From an uncultured Lewinella sp. (lineage in GTDB: Bacteria; Bacteroidota; Bacteroidia; Chitinophagales; Saprospiraceae): a stretch of 64,000 nucleotides of DNA. This document shows, one piece after another, positions 51,462 through 60,937 of the stretch. The DNA lies in the NCBI GenBank assembly GCA_913057785.1, contig CAJXPD010000010.1:1-64000 (forward strand), read 5' to 3'. Positions within the stretch are counted from its first letter, which is position 1; every line of letters starts with the position of its first letter. A program made the translations under genes and the position numbers. The notes under the pieces were generated by a model. The model was not told where the DNA came from. It ran no database searches and was given only the letters and a program-made list of their open reading frames with translations.

Positions 51462-54011
51462 ATGCTTAATCGATCTACATTACAGCTCTCCATCAGCTCT
51501 TTGTTGTTCCTTTCTTGTCTGCTCTGGACAGCATCCCTGTCTGCAAGTTCGGCATTGCCTCTAGCTGAGAATGAAAGCAAAAAGTTGCGTAATTTAGGCT
51601 CAAAAGCAATTGACTACAAGCCCGCCACTACGCAGTTTATGGAGCCGGTAATCAATAGTGTTGCTCCATCTTCCACTACCGTGGAAAGGTATGAGAAATT
51701 AGAATTGAGTGTAGACCTCAGCGCCCAATACGATAACCCCTATGACTATGACCAAGTGCGGCTGAGCGCTATTTTTACTAGCCCTTCCGGACAACAGCGA
51801 TCGATAGATGGCTTCTTCATGTGGGACCTCTCCATTAATCCTCAAACTGGCAGCCTAAGGACGGAGAACACTGAGGGACAATTCCGTATTCGTTTTGCGC
51901 CAGATGAACTTGGCACTTGGACCTATGCACTCTATTTGGAGGATAATAATGGAAGTGCCGCCTTTCCCACGCAGACCTTTCAGTGCAATCCCAATACCAG
52001 CCCTCAGAATAAAGGATTTGTTAGAAGTAATCAAACCAACTTCCTCAGCTTTGATAGCGGAGAGCAATATATAGCCATCGGTGAAAACATCTGCTGGCAG
52101 AGCAATAACCCTTACCTCGACTACCGAAATTGGCTGGGAAAATTGAAAGAACAAGGCGGGAATTTCTTCCGACTTTGGCATGCCCACTGGGGGCTAGGCT
52201 TAGAATGGAGAGCTGGACAGAACCAATACCAAGGACTTCGGCAATACAAAGAGTCTAACAGTATTTACCAAGATTGGCTTTTTGATTATTGCAGCGAAAA
52301 TGGCATCTACGTCATGGTAGCGCTTCAGCACCATGGGCAGGTTTCAACAGAAGTTAATCCGAACTGGCAAGAGAGTCCCTATAATTCCGCCAACGGTGGC
52401 CCTTGTCAAAACACCTGGGATTTCTTCAAAAATGAAGAAGCCATTGCACACACCAAAAATCGAATCAGATATATCATTGCGCGCTGGGGTTACGCTCGCA
52501 GTATCATGGCCTGGGAGTTGTTCAATGAGGTAGAATGGACAGATGAATTTAATCAGTACAAACAGAAGGTAATTGACTGGCATTCCGAAATTGCTGAGTA
52601 CATCAAAGTCATTGACAGCTACGAGCATTTAATTACAACTAGTTTTGCCCATGACTATAATGATCCCATGATGTGGGCTCTTCCAGACATGGACATCACC
52701 CAAACGCACTTCTATTTCAATGCCGCTAACCTAGAACGAGTACTCTCTCAAGGCGTAAAGAAATACATCGATGCCTACAGCAAACCCACTTTGACAGGAG
52801 AATTTGGTCTAGGCAATCATGGCGCACAATTACGTAATATGGATCCAGATGGAATCCACTTCCACAATGGACTTTGGTCTCCACTATTCAGTGGAGGACT
52901 AGGAACGGGGATGAGTTGGTGGTGGGATAGCTATATAGCTCCTAACGATTTGTACTACCACCTCGGCCCAATTGCTAATTTAGCAGCAGAAATCCCATTC
53001 CTAGAGCGGAACATGCAAGCTTCTAAAAGCTTATTGGCCGGAGCTCCAGGAGATCTCTCGATTACACCCACACTAGGATGGGGAGGCATCGGAACGCCGG
53101 AAATTAGCATCAACGAACATGGCCAGAAAGAGCCTGAGACTGCAAGTCTGGGACAATACCTATATGGAAGTTCATGGAACACCCAATATCGCAGTCCACC
53201 AACCTTCTCGCTTAATATGCCAGAAGCAGGTACTTTCACTGTCCGCACAGCTGGGACGGCAGGTAATTCACCAAGAATCGTCATCTATTTGGATGGAGAG
53301 AAGGTATTAGATGAAAGAGGTCAAATCAACACAGATTATACGATTGATGTTCCAGCAGGCCCGCACACTATCGGAGTGGACAATACGGGGGCCGATTGGA
53401 TCACGATTTCCACTTACCTTTTTGGAGAGATAGGCTCTTTACTGGATGCTTATGTATTGCGATCTGAAGACCAAGACATGGCCGCAGGCTGGGTCCTAAA
53501 TAACAGATACAATCACGAATATGTAGAAAGGGAAGGATTGCCTCCCGTTGTGCAAGGAGCAACCCTCTCACTCCCCGGTTTTCAGGACGGAAATTATTTC
53601 GTGAGTTGGTACGATTGTATGAACGGACAGATTCTTGATAGTGAAAACGTCAATGCCAATGCCGACACTCTAGTTCTCCTTCTTCCGGATATCCTATGGG
53701 ATATTGCCTTTGTTGTTGATAGCGAACCGGTCGGAACTACAGACAAGGATCGCCATGTGACCTTCCAGCTATTCCCCAATCCCGCCAAAGCAGGATCAGA
53801 GATAAAAGTCTCACTGACTGAGGAAACATCTGCCCAAACACGATTCCAACTATTAGATATGGGAGGAAGGGGCATCACTAACTTCCACCATCAGCAAGGA
53901 CAGAGGGAAGTGGAGGTTCAGCTTCCGGCTGGTCTTCCGACGGGTATGTATTGGTTGCGAATAGCACATGAAGGTAAAATGGGAGCTCGTCCCATCATGA
54001 TCGCAGAATAA
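51462..54011 (+). CDS. Secreted DUF5060-GH5-type glycoside hydrolase with T9SS tail
   Basis: 849 residues. Signal peptide (about 1-28), DUF5060 immunoglobulin-like domain (about 66-165, VERYEKLELSVDLSA), then a GH5/DUF4038-type TIM barrel with acid/base E356 in WELFNEVEW and nucleophile E447 in TLTGEFGLG. A C-terminal beta-sandwich region (GTFTVRTAGTAGNSP, IVIYLDGEK) and a T9SS sorting domain follow (FQLFPNPAKAG, then YWLRI and the end). It is exported and probably cell-surface attached through the type IX system. Its place divergent from the mannan operon points to mannan or a related beta-glycan; the exact specificity is not visible. Confidence 0.9.
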   Translation: MLNRSTLQLSISSLLFLSCLLWTASLSASSALPLAENESKKLRNLGSKAIDYKPATTQFMEPVINSVAPSSTTVERYEKLELSVDLSAQYDNPYDYDQVRLSAIFTSPSGQQRSIDGFFMWDLSINPQTGSLRTENTEGQFRIRFAPDELGTWTYALYLEDNNGSAAFPTQTFQCNPNTSPQNKGFVRSNQTNFLSFDSGEQYIAIGENICWQSNNPYLDYRNWLGKLKEQGGNFFRLWHAHWGLGLEWRAGQNQYQGLRQYKESNSIYQDWLFDYCSENGIYVMVALQHHGQVSTEVNPNWQESPYNSANGGPCQNTWDFFKNEEAIAHTKNRIRYIIARWGYARSIMAWELFNEVEWTDEFNQYKQKVIDWHSEIAEYIKVIDSYEHLITTSFAHDYNDPMMWALPDMDITQTHFYFNAANLERVLSQGVKKYIDAYSKPTLTGEFGLGNHGAQLRNMDPDGIHFHNGLWSPLFSGGLGTGMSWWWDSYIAPNDLYYHLGPIANLAAEIPFLERNMQASKSLLAGAPGDLSITPTLGWGGIGTPEISINEHGQKEPETASLGQYLYGSSWNTQYRSPPTFSLNMPEAGTFTVRTAGTAGNSPRIVIYLDGEKVLDERGQINTDYTIDVPAGPHTIGVDNTGADWITISTYLFGEIGSLLDAYVLRSEDQDMAAGWVLNNRYNHEYVEREGLPPVVQGATLSLPGFQDGNYFVSWYDCMNGQILDSENVNANADTLVLLLPDILWDIAFVVDSEPVGTTDKDRHVTFQLFPNPAKAGSEIKVSLTEETSAQTRFQLLDMGGRGITNFHHQQGQREVEVQLPAGLPTGMYWLRIAHEGKMGARPIMIAE

Positions 54012-54163
54012 AGGGGAGGAAAGGCCTGATTCCTAATCAGTTCTTTGTTTTTTGCTTGCAGAGGTGTTACTTTAGAATCGAACAAAACGGATTCTTTAAC
54101 TAAGGAGCCATAGATCCTTCTGAAAGAATGATGGATTTATATCGCTCTTGAAACAAGCAAGAA

Positions 54164-55531
54164 ATGGATGTATTCAATATCAACCGTCGTCGTTTTCTCC
54201 AGACGGCCTCAGCTACCCTAGCTTACTCCGCTCTAGGCGCTACCGGACTAGATATCATTCACCCACTCAAAGCGTATCGTGTCGGCCTTATCGGCACAGG
54301 TTGGTACGGAAAAAGCGACCTCTTTCGGCTCATTCAGGTAGCTGATATCGACGTGGTGGCCTTGTGTGACGTAGATCGAAATCTCCTAGACGAAGCTGCC
54401 ACGCTAACCAGTCAAAGGCAAAAGTCTGGCAAGGAACCCCGCAAGTACAATGACTACCGGAAAATGTTGGCAGAAAACGAGCTAGACATCGTCCTCATCG
54501 GCTCCCCTGATCATTGGCATGCCTTACAATGTATCGATGCTATCAAGGCCGGAGCCCATGTGTATGTACAGAAGCCCATCAGTGTGGACGTAGTCGAAGG
54601 AGAAGCCATGGTAGCGGCAGCTAGAAAATATAATAAAGTGGTACAAGTAGGTACCCAGCGGAAAAGTACACCTCACCTAATCGATGCCAAAAAGAAAATC
54701 GTAGACGCTGGTCTGTTAGGTAAAGTTTCTCATGTGGAAATGTGTTGCTATTATCACATGCGGGCCAATGGCAATCCTCCTTTGCAAGATGTCCCGGAAT
54801 TCTTTGATTACGATCTTTGGGTCGGCCCAGCTCCTAAACGGCCTTATGATGGCCTTCCTCACCGTAGATGGTGGCGTACTATGATGGAATATGGCAACGG
54901 TATTATGGGCGATATGTGTATCCACATGTTGGATACCGTACGTTGGATGTTGGACCTTGGCTGGCCGAAAAGGATTAGTTCTACCGGCGGCATTTATGTT
55001 CAGAAGGATGGAAAGTCAAATATTGCCGATACACAATCTGCAATATTTGAATATGATGAGTTAAATTGCGTCTGGCAGCATCGTTCGTGGGGCACTCCCG
55101 CCGACAAGGACTACCCTTGGTCTTTTAAATTATACGGAGAAAAGGGTACCCTATCGGGAAGCACCATGCGTTATGATTTTGTACCACGAGAGGAAGGGGA
55201 CCCCATCCACCAAGATGTGTTGTACGAGAAAGAAAAATACCCCGAAGATCTTACCGAGAAGGACATCGAATTGAATGCTGCCCCAGCTACTAGACTACAT
55301 ATGCTGGACTTTCTCCATGCCATTCAGAACAATAGTCGACCAGTGGCAGATATTGAAGATGGGCATATTTCCACCGCGAGTTGTATTTTAGCCAATATCT
55401 CAATGGAACTTGGACGTCCAGTCATATATGATCCGATTAAACAGAAGGTAGTGAAGGATCGAGAAGCCACCAAACTCCTGGAGAGGGCTTATCGAGATCC
55501 TTGGGAGCATCCGGATCCGAAGAAGGTTTAA
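54164..55531 (+). CDS. Gfo/Idh/MocA-family oxidoreductase with Tat signal
   Basis: 455 residues. N-terminal Tat signal (N-R-R-R-F-L-Q-T-A near residues 7-15) is followed by the Rossmann NAD-binding motif VGLIGTGWYG (about 42), the catalytic Lys in VYVQKPISVD, HMLDTVRWML and DFLHAIQNN. It is exported folded with its NAD(P) cofactor, a class abundant in polysaccharide loci of Bacteroidota, where it oxidises or deglycosylates sugars. It lies 152 bp after the GH5-type enzyme gene and 126 bp before the lactonase gene, so it may form a three-gene unit with them. Confidence 0.92.
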   Translation: MDVFNINRRRFLQTASATLAYSALGATGLDIIHPLKAYRVGLIGTGWYGKSDLFRLIQVADIDVVALCDVDRNLLDEAATLTSQRQKSGKEPRKYNDYRKMLAENELDIVLIGSPDHWHALQCIDAIKAGAHVYVQKPISVDVVEGEAMVAAARKYNKVVQVGTQRKSTPHLIDAKKKIVDAGLLGKVSHVEMCCYYHMRANGNPPLQDVPEFFDYDLWVGPAPKRPYDGLPHRRWWRTMMEYGNGIMGDMCIHMLDTVRWMLDLGWPKRISSTGGIYVQKDGKSNIADTQSAIFEYDELNCVWQHRSWGTPADKDYPWSFKLYGEKGTLSGSTMRYDFVPREEGDPIHQDVLYEKEKYPEDLTEKDIELNAAPATRLHMLDFLHAIQNNSRPVADIEDGHISTASCILANISMELGRPVIYDPIKQKVVKDREATKLLERAYRDPWEHPDPKKV

Positions 55532-55657
55532 TGCCGTAGCATGCCGGATAAGTGGTGTTTGGGAGTAAGCGCTGACTCAATGATAATAGCCTGCTGCCAA
55601 GCACTACTTGCCGAGGGCATGATACGGTCCCCTATATCCACTAAGAACACCTAGAGT

Positions 55658-56596
55658 ATGCGAATCACAACATTACTAGTTGCCTTATGGCTCCCTTTTT
55701 TTTCCATTGCACAATCTCTTCCTAAACTCATTGCAAAGAATGCTACCCTGAAGCAGATTGCCATTGGCTATTCCTTTACGGAAGGGCCGGCGGTCGATTT
55801 CGATGGTAATGTCTACTTCACAGATCAACCCAATAATCAAATCCTGAGATGGACCACTACCGGTAAGATCGAGGTCTTCATGGAGAATGCCGGACGCGCC
55901 AATGGTTTGTATATTGATAATGAAGGAAATCTTCTGGCTTGCGCAGATGAAAAAAACCAACTATGGAAGATTAACCCCCAAAACAAAAAGATTGAGGTAC
56001 TGGTGAAAGCATTTGAGGATCAGTTACTCAATGGGCCCAATGATCTTTGGGTCGACCCAAAGGGTGGGATTTATTTTACCGACCCATTCTACAAACGGCC
56101 CTATTGGAAACGGTCAGAAAAAGAAATTCAGGAAGAAAACGTCTACTACCTCACTCCAGACTATAAAACCTTGAAGGTTGTTGCTACTGACTTTGTCCGC
56201 CCCAACGGCATTATCGGAACCGCAGACGGGAAAAGGCTTTATGTCGCTGATATCAATGGGGGTAAAACTTACGCATTCACTATCCAGACTGATGGTAGCT
56301 TAACTGATCGAACCCTTTTTGCAGAAATGGGATCGGATGGAATGACCCTGGACAATAAAGGCAACCTCTACCTAACAGGCAGAGGTGTCACTGTATTCAA
56401 CAAAAAGGGTAAGAAGGTCGGAACCATAAAAATCCCGCAAAATTGGACGGCCAATGTCACCTTCGGAGGTCCAAACCTAAAAACACTTTTTATCACAGCC
56501 ATGCAATCTGTTTATACGCTGGAAATGAAGGTTCGCGGCACGAGATGGAAATCCCGCAAAGTGAAGAAAAGCACAAAGCCACCTTGGGAAGAGTGA
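55658..56596 (+). CDS. Secreted SMP-30/gluconolactonase-like protein
   Basis: 312 residues. Signal peptide (TTLLVALWLPFFSIAQS) then a six-bladed beta-propeller: EGPAVDFDGNVYFTDQPNNQIL, GPNDLWVDPKGGIYFTDPFY, and RPNGIIGTADGKRLYVAD with the divalent-metal Glu/Asn/Asp residues. Predicted sugar lactonase in the periplasm. It could act on the oxidised product of the Gfo/Idh/MocA enzyme upstream (inference). It is convergent with the hybrid regulator gene, 15 bases apart. Confidence 0.9.
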   Translation: MRITTLLVALWLPFFSIAQSLPKLIAKNATLKQIAIGYSFTEGPAVDFDGNVYFTDQPNNQILRWTTTGKIEVFMENAGRANGLYIDNEGNLLACADEKNQLWKINPQNKKIEVLVKAFEDQLLNGPNDLWVDPKGGIYFTDPFYKRPYWKRSEKEIQEENVYYLTPDYKTLKVVATDFVRPNGIIGTADGKRLYVADINGGKTYAFTIQTDGSLTDRTLFAEMGSDGMTLDNKGNLYLTGRGVTVFNKKGKKVGTIKIPQNWTANVTFGGPNLKTLFITAMQSVYTLEMKVRGTRWKSRKVKKSTKPPWEE

Positions 56597-56611
56597 TTCT
56601 CGCGCCCTTAT

Positions 56612-59600
56612 TCACGCTTTGGTCTCGTAACCAGAAGGGCTAACTCCAAACGCTTTCTTAAACTGAGTTCGAAACGACTTAAGATCGTTGTAGCCTACCC
56701 TGTAGGTCACCTCCGATACGTTATATTGCCCAGATTCTAGTAGCTGAGCGGCACGTTGGAGACGGAAGTGCCGGATAAGCTGTTGCGGAGAGAAGTCGGT
56801 AAGGGCTTTGGTTTTGCGATACAATTGCATGCGACTCATATGTAGCGCATCAGCCATTTGCTCCACTGTAAAATCCGCATTATCAAGATTTCGTTCGATC
56901 AAAAGTTTAACCTGAGAAAGCAATTGTTCGTCCAAGCTATTCAGGACCACTCCATTTGGACTGAGGTCAAAATTTTTAGCAAACCGCTGTTGCAGTTCTT
57001 TGCGCGTATGAATTAGATTCTTTATACGAGCCAAGAGTAGCTGCATATTGAAAGGCTTAGTAATGTAATCATCAGCCCCTGTTTCTAAACCATCCAATTG
57101 ATAGATCAAAGAAGTTCGGGCCGTTAGTAGTACAACCGGAATATGACTGGTATGAATATTGGATTTGACCTTGGCACAAAGCTCTATGCCGTCCATACGA
57201 GGCATAGCTATATCCGCTATGATTAGATCAGGCGATTGCATATGGGCTTTATCCCATCCATCTTGCCCGTCGATTGCCTCTAGTACCTGATACTCCTGCT
57301 CCAGCCGCTCCTTCAGGTAGGCTCGAATATCCGGATTATCTTCCACGATCAGCACCTGGTGGTTCGTAGCAGTCTCAGCTGAACTAGCTACTACTTCTCG
57401 GTCGGATTGTCCCTGACCATTCGATAGACTCCTCAGCATTTCACTTTGTTCCTGATACAATCCTAGCTGCTCACTATCCTCAAAATCTTGAATCTTTTGC
57501 TCCGCCGTGAAATGTCGATCTTCTAGGGGCAGCCGTAGCAGAAAAGTGGCCCCCTCTCCTGCCGTACTCTCAACGAGAATTTCTCCATGGTGCGCCTCAA
57601 TGATATTCTTACTTAACGCTAATCCAACACCAGTACCCTCTATCTTTCGGATTCGATTTTCCAAACTAAAGAATCGATCGAAGATATGTGGCAGCTGTTC
57701 TTGAGGAACACCAGGTCCAGTATCTTTAACAACTACCACCACCTTTTTTTCTACCTTGTCTACCCAGGTCTCCACTTGAATCTTCCCTTCTTCTGGCGTA
57801 AACTTCAGCGCATTGGAGAGCAAGTTGTACAAGACTTTCTCCATCTCATTGCGGTCATACCATGCTAGGATTTGAGGTTGATGCGTTCGGAAAGACAAGT
57901 CGATCCCTCGATGTTGGGCTACGCCCTTGAAAGCGGCAACAATCTCATAAGTGAATTTCACAAAATCCCCTTCCGCTACCTGTAACTTCAATAAACCTGC
58001 TTCACTCTTTCGAATGTCTAATAGTTGATTGATCATTCGGAGCAGGCGATTAGCATTCTGGTGCATGACCGATAAGGCCTGATGCATCCGCTTATTTACA
58101 CTTTGTTCCTTGATGAACTGCTCCAGAGGAGTGAGAATCAAGGTCAAGGGTGTTCGTAGTTCATGGCTGATATTGGTGAAGAAGCGCAGCTTCATCTGAT
58201 TCACAGCTTCAAGCTTTTCTCGTTCTAATTTCTCTAATTGAAGGCTATGCCTGAAATCTGCTTGCATACGCGTTACTTTCCAAACGCCGTAAAGGAGAAT
58301 CATAGCCAAAACTCCATACAGGGCGAATGCCCAGTTCGTCAACCAAAAGGGGGGCAAAACCGTCAAATGAATTTCTGCAGGCTCACTCCAATAGCCATCA
58401 CTATTAGCAGCTTTTACTCGAAACACAAAATCATCATAGGGGAGGTTCGTATAATTAGCTACCCGATTAGCTGCATCAGTGTAAAACCATTGCTCATTGA
58501 ATCCTTCAAGTTGATATGCATATTTTATCTTTTTCGGCGCAGTAAATTGTAGCCCGACGAACTCGAAAGCCAATACATTCTCTTTATGATTGAGTTGAAG
58601 TTGAGTAGTGACGGTAATGCTTTTCTCTAGTATGGCTCTGCGCCCCTCCCTCTCACCAATGTCAACTGATTGGTTAAATAATTTAAAATCGGTGATAACC
58701 ATCTTTGGCGGGACCGTATCTATCGTCAATGTGTTTGGCTGAAAGAAACTCAACCCGTTCATTCCCCCAAATATTAAATCTCCCGCAGGGGTGACCATCC
58801 CGGAACTACCGCAAAAGTGGCTATTTCCCAAGCCATCATAATGGTCATAGTTTTTGATCTGGAAGCCTTCTTCTAATAGTTGTAGATGAGATAAACCTTC
58901 TTGCGTACTTATCCAATAGTCCCGTTCTCTACTTCCAAGAATGGTTTGGATAGCGCCGTTGGCCAGGCCATCCCGCTCTCGGAAATAAGTAAACTCTCCT
59001 GTTTCAATATGTAAGCGGTTGACCCCATTTTCTGTCCCAATCCATAAATGACCATCGCCTTGCGTGTATAAATCACTAAGAAAGTTGTTGCTAAGACCAC
59101 CCGTCTTGCCCTGCTCAAATTGATAGTGGTGTAAAAGAACCAATTCATCTCTATCTCGATCAAAACGAAGTTTATACAAGCCATTACCTCTAGCTGCGAG
59201 CCATAACAGGGAATGATTGGGAGTACTCGTCTCCAAAATGTTAACAATGGGAAAAGTCCTTAGATCCAGCTCGAGACCCTTGGTGGTTTGATAATGGTGA
59301 AAGCGAGCTTGCTCTCGATCATATCGGCTTAGCCCACTGTCCCAATAGCCCAACCAGATGTCTTTGCTTGAAGATGTTGCTAAAGACATTATGTAGTCAT
59401 CTTGGAGTTGACCTTCCTTCGTGAACTGTTGAATATCTGTCACTGCACGACCCTTTGAGGGAATGGCAGATTCCGGGACTTTGAGGAGTCCAGCGCCTTT
59501 AGTAGCTATCCACAGATTTGCCTCCTCATCAAGTAATAGATTGGAAATAAAACCGGCCAATTCCGGAACCCGGGCAGGTAGTAGCTGATATGAAGTCTTT

Positions 59601-60838
59601 CTATTTGTGCCAGATTCAACATCTACATGGTGTAATCCTGCCCCATCTGTGGCCACCCATACTCCGGAACGCCCCTTAGCGCCAATGATCTTGCCCAAAA
59701 TGGTCTTATTGCGTGCTTGCCCTCCTGAAAAAGGGATCCGCTTAAAAGGGTTCGACAATAAATTAATATACTCGGGGCCTTGGTTGGTGCCAATCCATAA
59801 AAGCCCATTCTCATCCTTCCAGAGTGCACGTACCACATTATTACCAATGCCCTCTACTTGCCCTGGATCTACAAGAAATTGCTGAAATTGCCCTGTAGAC
59901 AAATCCAATACATTCAGTCCTTTGTACGTCCCGACCCATACTCGATTAGTTTCTGGTTCTTCTAAAATCGAGGAGACAAAATGGTGGCTCAATTTCCCTG
60001 GATCATTTGTGGCATGATAGTAAAACTGCTTTTCCAATTTTGTGAGTTCCTCCTCGAAATACTTAACCTCAATCATGCCGATACTGGTACCCAGCCATAG
60101 GCGATTAGGCTCCAACTGAGAAGGACAAATCCGGTAGATGAAGTTATGCCTTAGATAGTCATCGTGATTCAAGTCTTCTGGTGCTAGTTCATAGCGAATA
60201 AAGTAAGGCTTCCCCCCATTATAGACCAAGCGATTGAGCCCCCTTTCGGTACCGACAAACAGATCATTCTCACCTGCCAGTGCCAAGGAGTAAACGAAAT
60301 TGTGGCTTATACTCCGTTCGTCTTTTTCTGAATGAAAAAAGTGTAAGAACTTACCCGTGTTCGGATCAAAGCGGTTCAAGCCGTTTTCAGTACCAATCCA
60401 CAGAAAACCCGACGGGTCTTCCACAATAGCCCAGACATTATTGTTACTGAGGCTATTCATGTCATCGGCATCTTGAGCATAATTAATGAAGCTGTCTTGT
60501 GCTTCATCATATTGATAAAGTCCCGTGTAGGAAGTCCCTATCCATAGCCGATTCTGGCTATCCTCATAAAGGCTGATTACGTAATTACTCTGCAAGCCAT
60601 TTTCATCCGCAGGATCTTGCCGATAGGCTTTTAGCTCATATCCATCGTAGCGAAAAAGGCCAGACCAGGTGGCGATCCACAGAAATCCTCGATGGTCTTG
60701 TAGGATCGAGTTCACTGCGTTCCCTTGCCATCCTTGTTCATCGGAAAGTTGTTCAAAACGAAAGTCTTGGCCCTGCCCATTGGCAAAGGGCAGCCCAAAT
60801 AATAGAAAAGTTAGACAATAGAATAGACACTGCTTCAT
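56612..60838 (-). CDS. Hybrid two-component sensor/regulator (HTCS)
   Basis: 1408 residues. Signal peptide, periplasmic Reg_prop propeller repeats (about 25-740: LWIGTENGLNRF-type blades), a Y_Y_Y domain, and a membrane helix near 830-855. HisKA has H892 in ISHELRTPLT, then HATPase, receiver with D1209 in IIADIAMPRMDG, and AraC-type HTH (about 1300-1405, MSRMQLYRKTKAL and LKSFRTQFKKAFG). HTCS proteins sense glycan breakdown products and activate adjacent SusC/SusD and hydrolase genes. It lies 99 bp downstream of the SusD gene on the same strand, so it probably regulates that pair and perhaps the mannan genes. Confidence 0.95.
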   Translation of the reverse strand: MKQCLFYCLTFLLFGLPFANGQGQDFRFEQLSDEQGWQGNAVNSILQDHRGFLWIATWSGLFRYDGYELKAYRQDPADENGLQSNYVISLYEDSQNRLWIGTSYTGLYQYDEAQDSFINYAQDADDMNSLSNNNVWAIVEDPSGFLWIGTENGLNRFDPNTGKFLHFFHSEKDERSISHNFVYSLALAGENDLFVGTERGLNRLVYNGGKPYFIRYELAPEDLNHDDYLRHNFIYRICPSQLEPNRLWLGTSIGMIEVKYFEEELTKLEKQFYYHATNDPGKLSHHFVSSILEEPETNRVWVGTYKGLNVLDLSTGQFQQFLVDPGQVEGIGNNVVRALWKDENGLLWIGTNQGPEYINLLSNPFKRIPFSGGQARNKTILGKIIGAKGRSGVWVATDGAGLHHVDVESGTNRKTSYQLLPARVPELAGFISNLLLDEEANLWIATKGAGLLKVPESAIPSKGRAVTDIQQFTKEGQLQDDYIMSLATSSSKDIWLGYWDSGLSRYDREQARFHHYQTTKGLELDLRTFPIVNILETSTPNHSLLWLAARGNGLYKLRFDRDRDELVLLHHYQFEQGKTGGLSNNFLSDLYTQGDGHLWIGTENGVNRLHIETGEFTYFRERDGLANGAIQTILGSRERDYWISTQEGLSHLQLLEEGFQIKNYDHYDGLGNSHFCGSSGMVTPAGDLIFGGMNGLSFFQPNTLTIDTVPPKMVITDFKLFNQSVDIGEREGRRAILEKSITVTTQLQLNHKENVLAFEFVGLQFTAPKKIKYAYQLEGFNEQWFYTDAANRVANYTNLPYDDFVFRVKAANSDGYWSEPAEIHLTVLPPFWLTNWAFALYGVLAMILLYGVWKVTRMQADFRHSLQLEKLEREKLEAVNQMKLRFFTNISHELRTPLTLILTPLEQFIKEQSVNKRMHQALSVMHQNANRLLRMINQLLDIRKSEAGLLKLQVAEGDFVKFTYEIVAAFKGVAQHRGIDLSFRTHQPQILAWYDRNEMEKVLYNLLSNALKFTPEEGKIQVETWVDKVEKKVVVVVKDTGPGVPQEQLPHIFDRFFSLENRIRKIEGTGVGLALSKNIIEAHHGEILVESTAGEGATFLLRLPLEDRHFTAEQKIQDFEDSEQLGLYQEQSEMLRSLSNGQGQSDREVVASSAETATNHQVLIVEDNPDIRAYLKERLEQEYQVLEAIDGQDGWDKAHMQSPDLIIADIAMPRMDGIELCAKVKSNIHTSHIPVVLLTARTSLIYQLDGLETGADDYITKPFNMQLLLARIKNLIHTRKELQQRFAKNFDLSPNGVVLNSLDEQLLSQVKLLIERNLDNADFTVEQMADALHMSRMQLYRKTKALTDFSPQQLIRHFRLQRAAQLLESGQYNVSEVTYRVGYNDLKSFRTQFKKAFGVSPSGYETKA

Positions 60839-60937
60839 CCTATGAACACATTGTCTTTCTAAAATACAAAGGCAGGTAGCTATTCCATCAAATACTCAAC
60901 TATTTACCAGTATTTGTCCGCAGAGTACTAGATAGAT

